DNA from: Pseudorasbora parva
Lineage: Eukaryota > Chordata > Actinopteri > Cypriniformes > Gobionidae
Direction: 5' to 3'
NCBI RefSeq assembly: GCF_024679245.1
Contig: NC_090179.1
Span: forward strand, 1-64,000
Length of the DNA: 64,000 nucleotides
Below, in pieces: positions 48,180 through 59,733 of this stretch. Numbering within the stretch: position 1 is the stretch's first letter; the number at the start of each line of letters is the position of its first letter. Made by a program: the position numbers and the translations under genes. The notes below the pieces were generated by a model, which searched no databases, was not told where the DNA came from, and saw nothing but the letters and a program-made list of their open reading frames with translations.

Positions 48180-50882
48180 CACTGTAAAAAAATGCTGTAA
48201 AAAAACGGCCACATTTTGACAGTAAATTGCTGTTTTCCATTAAAACAGTAATATACTGTAGAATACAATGCATTCTGGGTAATATTTGTCATTTTCGAGA
48301 AAATAGCCAACAGTAATATACTGTGAATTAACACGCTTAAAGTCGACACTCAGAGGCTGTGTTCAAAATCACTCCCTATCCCCTTATTCACTATTCCCTA
48401 CACTAGTTCACTGATATAGACCACTCGACAGAGAGAGAGGAAAGAAGAGAGTGAACTCAGACACTGATGAACACCTGCTGTTATCACTGAAGGAAAGAGA
48501 AACATGATTTCATCAACTGAAGATAAAAGAAGACATTAAATCTCTGAAGATCTCATCAGAGGATTGAACAACTCCACAAACAGCATGACCAGCTTCACAC
48601 ATTACTAACCAGACTGACTTTATTTCTGTCAGACGTCTACAGAAGCTCTTATTGAGAATTAACAGATGATGTTTCATTGGTTCTTCTGACGTTACCATTA
48701 TGGTGATCAGTGTTTGCTTTAGTTGGGCTCTTGAACATCGACGCAATAACATTAGTTATTCTCTCGCTGCTGTAATGGTGTGTTTTCAATACCTGTGTTA
48801 TAGCAAGCAAAGCTGAGAAAAAACCATGAGTTGGTTATGTTGACTATTTAATAATGGTTTAATTCACTAATAATTTACTAGTCTTATCTATAAACATGTA
48901 GTTGACGCTTAATTTTTTGCAGAACTTGAACCCTACAATTTTATAACATCAGTATTGCAACAACCAGATAATTTGAAGAGCATGGGAACGCTTGTGGTCA
49001 AAACATCTGAATCAATCTGACTCACACAGACATCAAGAATCGGCGTATGAATCTCAGCCGTGGTGACACTCAAAACTCCCAGCATGCATTGCGGCACGAA
49101 TAAATTATGCTGCTGAATAGCCTGGTTATTTTCTTTAATTCTTATTATTTGCGTTTATTTTTGCTGCTGTTGTTGTGTTGACTTTAAGTAGTGTTTTGTG
49201 ATGTTCAGAGTTGATCTGTTCGTTTTTTTTATTGATTGTCACCATTGTTGAGATTCATGTGCTGATTCTTCATGTCTATGTGAGTCTAAATGACAGCAGA
49301 GAGCAAACTAATTTTTGAACTCATGACTTTATAAATTATAACTAATTCCTAATCAGTGGTTAATAATTCCAGAAGGGTCCCAGTTTAATAACGTAAAATA
49401 AGAGTTTATATGTGTTTTTAAAAGAATGGGCTTGTTTGGGGAAGAAACACTGGACAAGATTAACAAGCTAAACATCCTATTACAATTATAGCAAAGCATA
49501 GTCAATCATTTCTGACCATGGTTTTTTTCTTGGCTTTTTTTGCTACAATAAATGTGTTTACGAAACACACAGTTATAGCAGACTGACTATCATTACAAAG
49601 TCAAGGGCCAAGATCCCAACTGAAGCAAACACTAATCACGATAATGGTGACCAAATATTTTCAATTAAACATCAACACCTAAAGATCTGATAATTCCCAA
49701 TAAGAGCTTCTGTAGACGTCTGACAGAAATAGAGTCAGTCTGGTTAGTAATGTGTGAAGCTGGTAATGCTGTTTGTGGAGTAGTTTAATCCTCTGCTGAG
49801 ATCTTCAGAGATTTAATGTCTTCTTTTATCTTCAGTTGATTTCATCTAAAGCTGTGGCTGAAGTCAGTTGTAGTTCTTGTGTTTCTCTGTCCTTCAGTGA
49901 TGTTTGTTAACAGGTGTTCTCAGTTATCACTTAATTCATCTCTTAATTATCTCATGAACTTCATCAATGCTTCAATTACTCTAACACTCTGTAGTGTGTA
50001 CACTCCTCAGTGTTGATTTAAAACTGAAGATTTTGCTGTGGGGTTAAAAGGGTTAAAGGGGTTAGATGAAAAAACCCACAGAGGGAACCGTAAATTAACA
50101 GTAAGAAACTGTAAATTCATTTACATTTAAAGTTCTGTAAAAAAACGGCACTTTACTGGCAACCAGAGCTGCCAGTAGATTACCGTTAAATCAAGGAAAA
50201 ACAGTAATATACTGTAAAACGTAACAGTCTAATTTACCAGATGATTTAAGATATTTTCACTGAAATATTAGTGCAAGTTAATAGAAAAAAGTTGTGCAAA
50301 GTCAGTAACTGATAAGGAGAGTAAATATTAAAATGACCTGTGTTTGTGTTGTTGCACAAGATGATATAGAAGAGATGCTTTAGTTGAATTCATTAGTTTT
50401 GTGGGTTACCGTTGTGCTGAAGAGTAGAGCCTGTGCTTCAGTCCAGGATGAGCAGAGAAACATTGATGATATGCTGCCTGATGCTTTATTTAACGGCAGT
50501 GACTGTGTTTGCTGATGCAGTTATGAGCCGTTTGTTGAGTAATTTATCACATGCGTGTGTGCTATTGCTCACAATGAACCGCAAAAAGTGAAGTTAAAGT
50601 CATGTTTCTAAATTATTTCACTACTACACCTTACAAGTGTGAAAGGACTCAAAGGAAGTTTTACGATACAAACACCTATAAATACTAGTTTTAAAATGAG
50701 AACTGTTTGAAGCAATCAGTTTTCCAAATGAAAAGTTACCTTTCATGGTATTATTACGGTAAAATACTGTAAAAAATGAGAGCTGTATATAAACAGTAGA
50801 GGGCTGTAAATTAACAGTACATTGCTGGCAACCACAGCTGCCAGTAGATTACCGTTATTTTACGACACAATTTTTTACAGTG
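48180..50882. mobile_element. Palindromic CACTG-ended element, copy 2, inserted in an RT gene
   Basis: Nearly base-for-base the same as 30284-32984, in the same orientation, with the same CACTGTAAAA ends. It interrupts the LINE reverse transcriptase between its Tyr-Thr and Asp-Asp codons. The RT sequence on the two sides gives the empty site and shows a duplication of TG (GTG at most), as expected for EnSpm/CACTA elements. No transposase. The small differences between copies (for example cagaaaagttctg versus catttaaagttctg near the right end) indicate fairly recent movement. Confidence 0.92.
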
Positions 50883-51213
50883 TGTATTGCAGCTCCATGA
50901 TGGTGGTATTCCTGACTTTACTCTTGGCTTTAAACCTGTTGAGGTTAAAGAGCCTACCATCAGTCCTATAAAGGATTGGGATCCCCTGTGGCAACTATTG
51001 GCCAATAAGGTTAAGTATGGCTGCAATGACGATGTCAAATAGGTTGGATGCAATGATACATCCCTGTTTGACCCCAGTTTCTACAGTAAATGGCTCAGGT
51101 TCAGAGCCACTGTTGAGCACTGTGGCTGACATGCCGTCATGCAATAGCCTCAGTACACGGATGGATTCGGCATGACATCCATACTTTGATAGTATGCTCC
51201 ACAGTGCCTGCCC
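50883..51213 (-). pseudogene. LINE reverse transcriptase relic, part upstream of the CACTG insertion
   Basis: The minus strand reads LWSILSKYGCHAESIRVLRL, LHDGMSATVL, EPFTVETGVKQGCIIASNL and FDIVIAAIL, a frame change near 50995, RTDGRLFNL, and TTIMELQY up to the insertion. VKQGC is RT motif B (commonly RQGC/PQGS). The Y of the catalytic Y-T-D-D box is the last codon before the break; the rest is at 47546-48179. The upstream end is cut by a (CA)n tract at 51219. Confidence 0.82.
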
Positions 51214-51218
51214 ATCTA

Positions 51219-51220
51219 CA

Positions 51221-51317
<97 letters not shown>
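51219..51317. repeat. (CA)n microsatellite
   Basis: A pure CA run of about 49 units at the edge of the LINE relic. Confidence 0.95.
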
Positions 51318-51319
<2 letters not shown>

Positions 51320-51330
51320 ATGGGGCACAT

Positions 51331-51630
51331 AAGCCCTGAAGCCAGATCACTTTCACTTGCGTCCTCATGAAGTTTGTCAATTAAATGCGTTTAAAGGCTT
51401 GCCCGTTTGAACATTCAAGCGATTGTACACTATTTAAGAGCAACAGTATGGCAAACATCTCCGTTCAGGGCTCGTGAGCTTCTTTCTGTGACACAGAGCC
51501 GAGTTGTGTCGTGTGTCTGACAACGCTCGCACCCTGAAGACAAATCACTTTCACCTGCGTCTTCACTAAACTTTGTCAATTGTATGTTTTAAGGCCTGCT
51601 CGTTTGAACATTGAAGCTGATTTTATCGGA
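51331..51630. repeat. Two-copy tandem repeat, about 196-bp period
   Basis: ccctgaagccagatcacttt with agtttgtcaattaaatgcgt and gcccgtttgaacattcaagc (51335-51420) recurs as ccctgaagacaaatcacttt with actttgtcaattgtatgttt and gctcgtttgaacattgaagc (51532-51618). Diverged copies in direct orientation; no coding sense. Confidence 0.8.
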
Positions 51631-51982
51631 TGTTTATGATGTTGAACTAATGCCTGATAGATTGTGACACACAAACACTCATACAGATGTAACTCGCACA
51701 TCACGTGAAGATCTCACACACAGAGAAACATTCAGGAGCACAGAAACTAAAGTAACTAAAGTAGCTAAGAAACTCAACCGTTATAGCAGATACTTTCCTA
51801 GCTTTAAAATCCCAGTTAAAAATACGTACAGTTAAATTCATTAAAATGTATTTGAGCATGTTTTTAGTACAATACAAATATACTATAATGCATTTTTAAT
51901 ACATTTAATCCTTTTTACCTGGGATAACTACACACCACAGCTTCATAATTAAGAGACGTCATGACTAATGGAATGACGGAAT

Positions 51983-52127
<145 letters not shown>

Positions 52128-52607
52128 ACTCTCTCAATATGCATTCAAATAAATGTAATGTAGGCCTACTGTGTTATCTACTCTTCAGACCTACTCTGCA
52201 TCTGATGTACAACAAACAGATATCTGACAATAACTACAATATTAGACAATAACTGCTGAAAGTGAGCAGTTTCTTTCAAGTATTTTAAAATCACAAAGAA
52301 ATTCTTCTTATCAGTGATCAGACCTTATCAGTGAAATATGGGGGCAAAAAAAGAAAGAAAAAAAAAAGAAAAGAAAAGAGAGCAACATATTTGTTTATTA
52401 TTCACATTCGAGTTAAAATGAGATTTTCCCATTAATCGAGATTTTGATTTGAGGTCATATTGTACAGCCCTACGGCTACATCTGTTCCACATGAATCAAT
52501 TTAAACAAACATAATTTGTTCACATAATTTCAACATGATGGAATGAAGTCATTTTTAAGTAACCCAATACGGCATTTCAGAATGTTTTAAACAATCGCCT
52601 CAAGATA

Positions 52608-53580
52608 CTTCCGGGTGGCAGAACGCGAGCGGCTTCTCCTGACAAACTGAAGAGATCAGCCAGCTACTGTACACACTTACAGAGTTAAGAACATAGTTGT
52701 TGATTAAAGTTGAAACTATGACCAAAACGTGTTGTGTTTGGGGTTGCGCTGTCAGATATACAGCAAAAGGTGTAGGATTGTATCGATTTCCTTCAGAAAA
52801 AGTAAATATATCCAGCAAAACCTGTGGGTGAGGAGGCTAAAGCGAGTGGACGCCGTTAAAACAGGCGCTACGGAGAAGTATTCTCAAAACGGTCCATCTA
52901 CAAAATCACAGCAGAGCATAATTATCTACAGCTGGGGAAATTCAAGACTAATATTAATAAACTTTAGATCTCTTTTAAAGATCGAACTCATTGCCAGTCA
53001 CTGCCTGAAGTAAAAGTAGGAAGAGATTGAACTTCTAGAGTCATGTAGGCTACTGATCGAATGTCAATGAAAATAGGAAATAGGAAAAGCAAAGCATAGT
53101 TGTAGGCTGATGGATGATTGATGCGTGTACCACACTGGCTTCATCATCACCGCGAGTTTAGTTTGAGGGAATGCCTAACGTTAGCGGAGGAGCGCTATAG
53201 TCTACAGCACGCTATCCTTTTGACCATCAGAAGCTCACGTCTGTGCCGTCTGATCCGACCCCAACCGAGCAACAGAAAACCATCATAGCCTTTTGAGTTA
53301 GATAACAGGGAATAGACCATCTACGATAGCCTAACGTATTGTAAGTCAAACAGCAACAGTCACTAAAATAACTACTCAATGGTAGGCTGAGGCTGATTTA
53401 AAAATGATGGTATTAGACTAGCGCTACATCTACTGGAGCAAGGTTAGGCATTTCATGTATTCCCATCTCCTGAATTAGTTAACCAGTCCCTCAATAATCA
53501 TGTTAACTAAGTCTGAATCCCAAGCAATTTACTAGCGCTCGCGCTCCCATAGGAACGCTTCTGCTTTTGCCACCCGGAAG
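52608..53580 (+). mobile_element. TIR element carrying a THAP-domain start
   Basis: The left end CTTCCGGGTGGCA is the exact inverse of the right end TGCCACCCGGAAG, with looser similarity inside (aacgcgagcg versus cgcgagcg). The length is 973 bp. A THAP-type zinc-finger reading begins at 52718. P-type transposases carry an N-terminal THAP domain, so a nonautonomous P-like element is plausible, but no 8-bp duplication is visible. Confidence 0.6.
52718..52900 (+). pseudogene. THAP zinc-finger domain fragment, frameshifted
   Basis: From ATG 52718 the frame reads MTKTCCVWGCAVRY, then GVGLYRFPSEK. A shift near 52800 leads to LWVRRLKRVDA. This follows the THAP signature: C-x2-4-C near the start, a G-x-x-x-FP segment, and a W-x-x-x-(V/L)xR block. 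The later C and H ligands and the C-terminal AVPTIF box are not seen. THAP domains bind DNA and occur in P-element-type transposases and THAP proteins. This fragment is too short and broken to act. Confidence 0.65.
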
Positions 53581-54097
53581 AGCGTTTATTACTGTTGTGA
53601 CGTCATGGTGAATTGTCGTATTAAGTGATTTTAATATGGTTCCTTAACAGGATTCATTTATTTAATTTTGTCTCATATGGCGCTTCTCCACTGTTACAAC
53701 TCGGCTCGACTCGCTTCGGCAGTTTGCTCTTCCACCGCAGTTAGTATCGCCTTCAAAGTAGCAAAATGCCACTAATAATCATAATGTTCTAATAATTCCA
53801 GCATAACTGAACATTAAACATTATTAAACCCTATTGAGTGTCCACTCCTTTTCTCATCTTGCTCAAACACACATTTTACATTCCTCATTAACGCTCCCTT
53901 CATGTGCTGTCAGAAATGTCTTACTTTCCACTCCTGGAGTCGTGATTAGGAGCTCATTGCGTTCACATTTTGATGTGAGAGGACGTTCATGTCCAATTTT
54001 TTAACTGGGAAACTGGTATTCATGCAGCATAAGTCCCAAGCAAAGCATGCTGGGAACTACAGTTTCAGCTAAATCATTTAAGTACTTGATTAGAAGA
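53581..54097. other. No gene seen
   Basis: A short stretch near 53695-53745 (tgttacaactcggctcgact) resembles a dispersed fish MITE end. Otherwise featureless. Confidence 0.45.
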
Positions 54098-54420
54098 GAA
54101 AACACGGTAACACTTTACTTGAAGGGGTGTGCATAAGACTGACATGACACCTTCATAATCATGACATGACACGTGTCATGAATATGAAGGAGTTTTTATG
54201 CATGTTTATAACAACTGTCATTAAGTGTCATTCGCTTAATTATGTCATTTTTAATGCAATGATGACATTTCAGAGTTGTCTTTGTTATGACAACTTGACA
54301 TAAACCAATACATCATAACCTGTCAGTGTCTTTGTCATGACAACTTGACATTACCAAGACAACATAACCTGTCATAAACATGACATAACAGATTATCAAA
54401 TTTAAGAAACTTACTTAGCT

Positions 54421-55442
54421 TATAGGGTTAACCTTAAACTGTTATGTGGTTGGTTTTGATGTTGACTGAGGCCATTATAATGTCATACATTTTTTTCAGT
54501 GGCAAAAGTTTAATTTGTCATTAAAATGCAATTAGGTGTTAATACGCTGTCAAATTATTTTTTAATAACAGCATCATTAATATTTTTCAATTCATAATGT
54601 TTTATTTTATATTTTAAGTTTCCTCCACCAGCTTCAACAGAAGGTTAGATAATAGACAATTTCAAATGTCTTAAAAATATGAAAAGGAGTTCGAGAAATA
54701 AAATCAATCATTTAATTTTTAAGACCTGCCCTCTCACAGACAGAACTGACTCTTAAAAACACAAGGCATGAATTTATACACAGGTGACCAGCACCAATTA
54801 ACGCAAAAAGGGGAAAACACGTACACAAATAATGGCCATTACACAAAATAAACATATATATATATATATCAACATCATATACACACATAAACAAACACAG
54901 AAAAATAACACTTTGTCAAATGACTTCACTTTATAAATTATCTTCCGATGTATAAAAATAAGAGGAATAGTCTTTAGAGCCCCACCCCAGGCTGAACAAG
55001 GAATGGTTGTGGCTAGAGCCTAGGCGGAACATTATATATAGGGCCAACGTTTCCGCACAAACCCCTTTAGACGGTGCACCAGCACACGAGACTCCACCAT
55101 AACAAACAAACAAACAAAAAAAAATGGTAAGAATAAACTCAAACTATTCGTTAAAGAGTGAGCGAAAGTTTAAATAAAGTATATTAAACCCAAAATAATG
55201 TTGTTGTGAATTGTTTTTACTTACTGCAAACTAAATTGACATTAAACACCTAAACAAACTAACCTGACTGAGGCTCTGCCAACAACTGTTACAGTACACA
55301 TTACCAGTGGTGCCACCATAGACATCATCATATAGGTGTATATGTCTATGCCACTCTATCATTTTGAGTTATATTAATAGTTTTTAATGACTCGATTAAT
55401 AGTACGATTTCCTCTATGATGCCATATTTCAGGTCAAGCTAA
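54421..55442. other. Interior of the 9.6-kb element, left side; no gene
   Basis: ggttggttttgatgttgact (54449) is mirrored at about 62820 (gccaacgtcaaaaccaacca), so inverted similarity continues in patches beyond the 315-bp ends. Otherwise AT-rich with a (TA) run near 54855; no gene supported. Confidence 0.5.
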
Positions 55443-55539
55443 ACAGAGTATTGACACTTAATGACATGTTAATGACAAATTCAACTTGTACCACTGTATT
55501 TCATTTCATTTCATTTATTTATTTATAACCCTTGTCAAA

Positions 55540-56065
55540 AAATCCTATTGGAATTTCACTTTGTCCTATAGGATCTTATTAGATTCTTAGAATCCTATTG
55601 GACATTCTGATTTATTTTAATGGAATTTCAATTTGTCCTGTAGGATCTTATTGGATTCTTAGAATCCTATTGGACATTCTGATTTATTTTAATGGAATTT
55701 CACTTTGTCCTATAGGATCTTATTGGATTCTTAGAATCCTATTGGACATTCTGATTTATTTTAATGGAATTTCACTTTGTCCTATAGGATCTTATTGGAT
55801 TCTTAGAATCTATAGGACATTCTGATTTATTTTAATGGAATTTCACTTTGTCCTGTAGGATATTATTGGATTCTTAGAATCCTATTGGACATTCTGATTT
55901 ATTTTAATGGAATTTCACTTTGTCCTGTTGGATCTTATTGGATTTTTAGAATCCTATAGGACAATCTGATTTATTTTAATGGAATTTCACTTTGTCCTGT
56001 TGGATCTTATTGGATTCTTAGAATCCTATTGGACATTCTGATTTATTTTAATGGAATTTCACGTT
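55540..56065. repeat. Tandem repeat, about seven units of roughly 74 bp
   Basis: Units contain ggacattctgatttatttta, atggaatttcactttgtcct and aggatcttattggattctta. Copies differ by a few bases (tataggatc/tgtaggatc/tgttggatc), and one unit has a small deletion. The 75-codon ORF here is only the repeat read in frame. Confidence 0.92.
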
Positions 56066-56389
56066 TCAATGAAAAAACACAGAGATTGGCTTAATATTGT
56101 TATATAACCAAAGCAAATCGTTTGCATAGAAAAACAATCACACTTTCAAATGAAATAATTAGGTTGCGTGTTCCTATAATAATACAAAATACATTAATAT
56201 AAAATATATATAAAAGTGCCACTTTGTCTCACTATCTAGTACAGGGGTGGCATTTTGCACCTATGAATGGCTCATATGACTAATTAATTTTAAATTCATG
56301 ATTTAAAATCAATGAGATTTTTTATTTATGTAATGTTTTAAATCTAGATGGTTATTTATGTAAATGATGTGTGACTGTGGCGTTTTAAT

Positions 56390-56456
56390 GCGCATGCGCG
56401 TTGGACATTCGAATCGCGTTCTTCAAACCACACTGGAGCAGAGTTGCCATGGAAAC
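56390..56456 (+). promoter_or_regulatory. NRF1-type site and X-box over a start codon
   Basis: GCGCATGCGC at 56390-56399 is a perfect palindromic NRF1 consensus. GTTGCCATGGAAAC at 56443-56456 fits the RFX X-box consensus (RYYGCC, spacer, RGNAAC), and its ATG is the candidate start codon. NRF1 and RFX sites together are typical of promoters of ciliary genes. Confidence 0.7.
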
Positions 56457-58208
56457 GGGGACTCGGAGTCAAACGAGCGGCACTTCCTCAGACGCTGTTT
56501 TCACTAGTTTCAGGTGAGTTTAGTCCCTAAAACCACACAAATAATACACACAACTGTTCCTGACACCTTTCTTACGTTAACTGACACACTTTATTTGAAT
56601 ATTTACTTGATAGAAGTGTCTTCGGGAAAAGTCGGCATCTCAACTGTTTTCACAAGAGGGTAACTTAAGCTAACGCTATCAATTTGATCGATTGAGCCCT
56701 TGTTTTTGAGAACTTGAGCTTTTAAATAAATCTTTATGTGAAACTTAAATGTTTTGATGGTTTTGTTAAGGTTTTGCTGCTAATTTGTCAATGGTACGTA
56801 TCAAAAATCTAAAAGTATACACTGTAACATTACTGTTCATCGATGATGTCAGTTACATGGAGCGCGAAAATTAGCTGCAAACTGGTAAACAAATATTGTA
56901 AAAATGTTCTGTGATTTCAGGAGGGACAAAATAACCCGTCTACAACAGAGGGGAAGATTCCAACATTTCTGGAGGAAGCTGCTGCCAGAGCTGTAAGAAA
57001 CGGGTGAACTGAGGAAGGTAATTTTAATGCATGTATTTCGCATAATATTTGACATAATATCAGCATGATTTTAGTTATTTTCTTTAGCAAAATTATACAT
57101 ATTAAGAAGGCTTTGGCATTCAAAACATAAGTGACAGTGAGCAATATTAAATTAGCAAGTAAACCTAAAAACACAAACCCTGTTTATATTAAAACAGGCC
57201 ACAAAACTATTGAGTTTTACTGGTTTTATCTATAGTGGAGATGAGTGTGATGAGGTTCAGGTGTGAGTAATCAGTATTCGGGAGAGGGAGTGCGCTGTGA
57301 TTGTCTGGTGTGAGAACCTGGCAGATTTATAACAAATAGAAATTGAATTTGAATCTAAAATCGTGTTCTGTATTGTTAAAGAATTAGTTCACCCCAAAAT
57401 TAAAATTTCCTGATAATTTCCATCGGTCATTTACTAAATAAAAAAAAGCATTTATATACCTTTTACCTCAAATGCACGACTTTGATGTTGTTTTCCCACT
57501 GCGTATTAAGCCGGAAAGGTCAGTGCTGACCAAGTGCCGAAAAACTCCATCTCATGTTCTCCTTTAACTTTAAAATTGTCCGACATTGTTGTTTTACCTT
57601 TTATTTTTGTAAAGGGTGTTTGATTTAGTCTTTGCACGTTTGTTTTAACACTGGGACGGTACTTCCACATACGTCACACGCGTGACCTTTCCAACGTAAT
57701 GACGCCACAAAGCCTTACATCAAAGTCGAGCATTTGAGGTAAAAAAGTATATGTTACATGTTTATTTATTTTCTACTGAAGAATGAAAGACATGAACATC
57801 TTGGATGGCATTGGGGTGAGTAAAAGATCAGGAATTATCATTTTGGGGTGCACTAATCCTTTAATGTACATTCTTTCTGCTTTACTTTTGGAGCCATAAT
57901 AATTTATGGGTTGTGAAAACACTGAATGAATAGACATCATTGTACTTGGACATTATTAAATGGCTACTCGATAGTACAGTTAAGAATTCCAGCAAGCCGT
58001 GTGTTAATGTGGTGTGTATTCTGCTCCTACATCCTTTTGGGCTGAAGGTCAAGACAGAACCAAACCAAAGCTGGACTGTAACCTGCCGGCCTATACGACA
58101 GACTTCACACTGACAGCTGCTGGCATGGATGCTGCATCACATGTTTTTGACACTTTTCCACCTAGAATGTATTCGTCCCCCACCAGGAGACTTCATGTCT
58201 TCATCTAT
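56449..58208 (+). CDS. Candidate three-exon host-derived gene fragment inside mobile DNA
   Basis: Exon 1 (56449-56513) reads METGTRSQTSGTSS, DAVFTSF and ends in cag|gtgagt, phase 2. Exon 2 starts after tgatttcag at 56921 and reads RDKITRLQQRGRFQHFWRKL. It can end at a gtaaga donor (56993), again in phase 2, or stop at TAA 56994-56996 if unspliced. A possible exon 3 starts after caagacag at 58058 and, in the required frame, stays open: TKPKLDCNLPAYTTDFTLTA, AAGMDAASHVFDTF, PPRMYSSPTRRL, with a gtgagt donor near 58209. Phase agreement at both joins is encouraging. I do not recognise the protein. The NRF1 and X-box sites suggest a cilium-related gene. It may be captured 5' exons of a gene located elsewhere. 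Introns are short except the second, which holds a MITE. Confidence 0.45.
57380..57860. mobile_element. TTAA MITE inside the second candidate intron
   Basis: TTAA at 57376-57379 and 57861-57864 flank agaattagttcaccccaaaa and its inverse ttttggggtgcactaatcct, extending through ttcctgat. Inside, ttacctcaaatgcacgactt (57464) mirrors aaagtcgagcatttgaggta. A common cyprinid MITE type without an ORF. Confidence 0.88.
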
Positions 58209-58599
58209 TGTGAGTGGATATCATTTTAAAAATTATTTAAAAAAAAAACACTAATTTCTTCTAATTTTTATTGTGTAGTATATGTATTTTTTCGTAAAAA
58301 GAAAAGAAAATTTTAGTAATGTTTTTAAGTAATAAAGTAATTAATTGTTAAGTAATGTTGTTATAATATAATCCTGTTAATTTATGTACAGTATAAATTG
58401 CAAACGTATGCTTGTTTTGGGCACATGTTTACAGCTTATAGACATTTTAGTGGAGGAAGATGCTGTGTATTTAAAGGTGCTTTAAGTGCAAGTTTATATT
58501 TTTGTTCAGATTATGTAATTTCTGTAATAAAGTTTGTATCATAGAATGGTAACTTCTTTCTGTTGTTATTTTGTAGATGTTTGTTGTAACTTAATTACT

Positions 58600-58885
58600 T
58601 AAATGTACTTCAAGATAATTTAGTAAAACCGTGGTTACACTGTGGTAATACAACCAATTTATGGTACATAATCCATGTTTTTTTAAAACCATGTTTACTG
58701 CAAAAAACATGGTTGCTGCAGTCATAGTTACAATGGTTTTACTGTAGTATTACTACAATATAACTGTAGTAAAACCATGGTATTAAAACCATGGTTGTTA
58801 AAAATACCAGTTACTACAGTAATTAAAAACTACAGTTTTACTATAGTATTACTACAATATAACTGTAGTAAAACCATGTTTTTTA
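58600..58885. repeat. Palindromic actacagta/accatggt repeat cluster
   Basis: Words such as aaaccatggt, ttactacagta and tactacaatataactgtagt recur in both orientations. Partly self-complementary; no gene. Confidence 0.75.
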
Positions 58886-59129
58886 ATTAATTTTAATATT
58901 TTTTTAATTAACCTAACTATAACGACTTCCGCTCTGAGAAACCCGGAAATGTGAAAAGGGTCTAATTCTACTTTTTTTTCATTCTTACAGTGAACCAAGT
59001 ATCCAGACATAGTAGCCTTGGTACACTTTGCTATCTTTGCTTTGTCCGAATATGCCTTCCCATGTAGAAAGTAAAGATAGCAAAACCGTGTGTGTGCGTG
59101 CGTGTGTGAGAGAGAGAAAGACCCAATTG

Positions 59130-59520
59130 GATCCAATAAAATCCTGTTAAAATTATCCTAGAATATGTATGTATTGTCTTATAAGACAATTCTCAAAGAA
59201 TCCTATAGGAATCAAATAAGAATCTTAAAGGACTAGACATAAATTATCCTATAAGATTATTTCTAACGGAATCCTATAGGAATCAGATAACATTTGGAAT
59301 CTTATTGGAATCCTTTAGGATTTACCCTATGGGATATTTATGTATTATCTTATAAGACAATTCCCAAAGAATCCTATAGGAATCAGATAAGAATCTTAAA
59401 GGACAAGACATAAATTATCCTATAAGATTATTTCTAACGGAATCCTATAGGAATGGTTCCAAAATATGATAGAAATTTTTAATGGAATCCTGTACAGATT
59501 TCCATTAAAAATCCTTAAGG
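59130..59520. repeat. Tandem repeat near right end of the 4-kb element
   Basis: A unit of about 170 bp with ttatcctataagattatttc, taacggaatcctataggaat and agaatcttaaaggac appears about twice (59150-59310 and 59330-59460). It uses the same cctatagg vocabulary as the left array, in different order. Confidence 0.85.
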
Positions 59521-59654
59521 ATTTTTTGACAAGGGAAAGCACAAATAAACACAACAAAAGTTGACCACTGTGCTGTACAAAGAACAGTAATAAAAATAAG
59601 AATAATAAATAATAATATAAACACAACAATAAAAGAGAATTAAAAAAATAATTA

Positions 59655-59655
59655 A

Positions 59656-59699
<44 letters not shown>

Positions 59700-59700
59700 A
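59655..59700. repeat. (AAT)n microsatellite
   Basis: Trinucleotide run in the LINE 3' region. It encodes a meaningless poly-Tyr stretch on the minus strand. Confidence 0.92.
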
Positions 59701-59733
59701 TCACTAAATTTAAGCTTAAAAGGAAACCATGAG

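Larger units (their letters stand above)
55529..59535 (+). mobile_element. 4-kb TIR element with tandem subterminal repeats and exon-like cargo
   Basis: CCCTTGTCAAAAAATCCT at the left is mirrored by AGGATTTTTTGACAAGGG at the right. It lies exactly within the conserved tail of an L2 LINE, and rejoining the LINE implies a duplication of AA (TT on the LINE strand). Near both ends are tandem units built from atcctataggaat-like words. The middle has a CpG-containing promoter-like region and spliced exon candidates. No transposase is seen. Superfamily unknown. Confidence 0.78.

Noticed and set aside
47858..48349. 163-codon minus frame starting inside the CACTG element
   Set aside because: Its first 50 or so residues come from transposon sequence. 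Only the part from 48179 downward is genuine RT.
55598..55825. 75-codon ORF of three near-identical repeats
   Set aside because: It is the 74-bp tandem repeat read in frame, with no sign of coding constraint.
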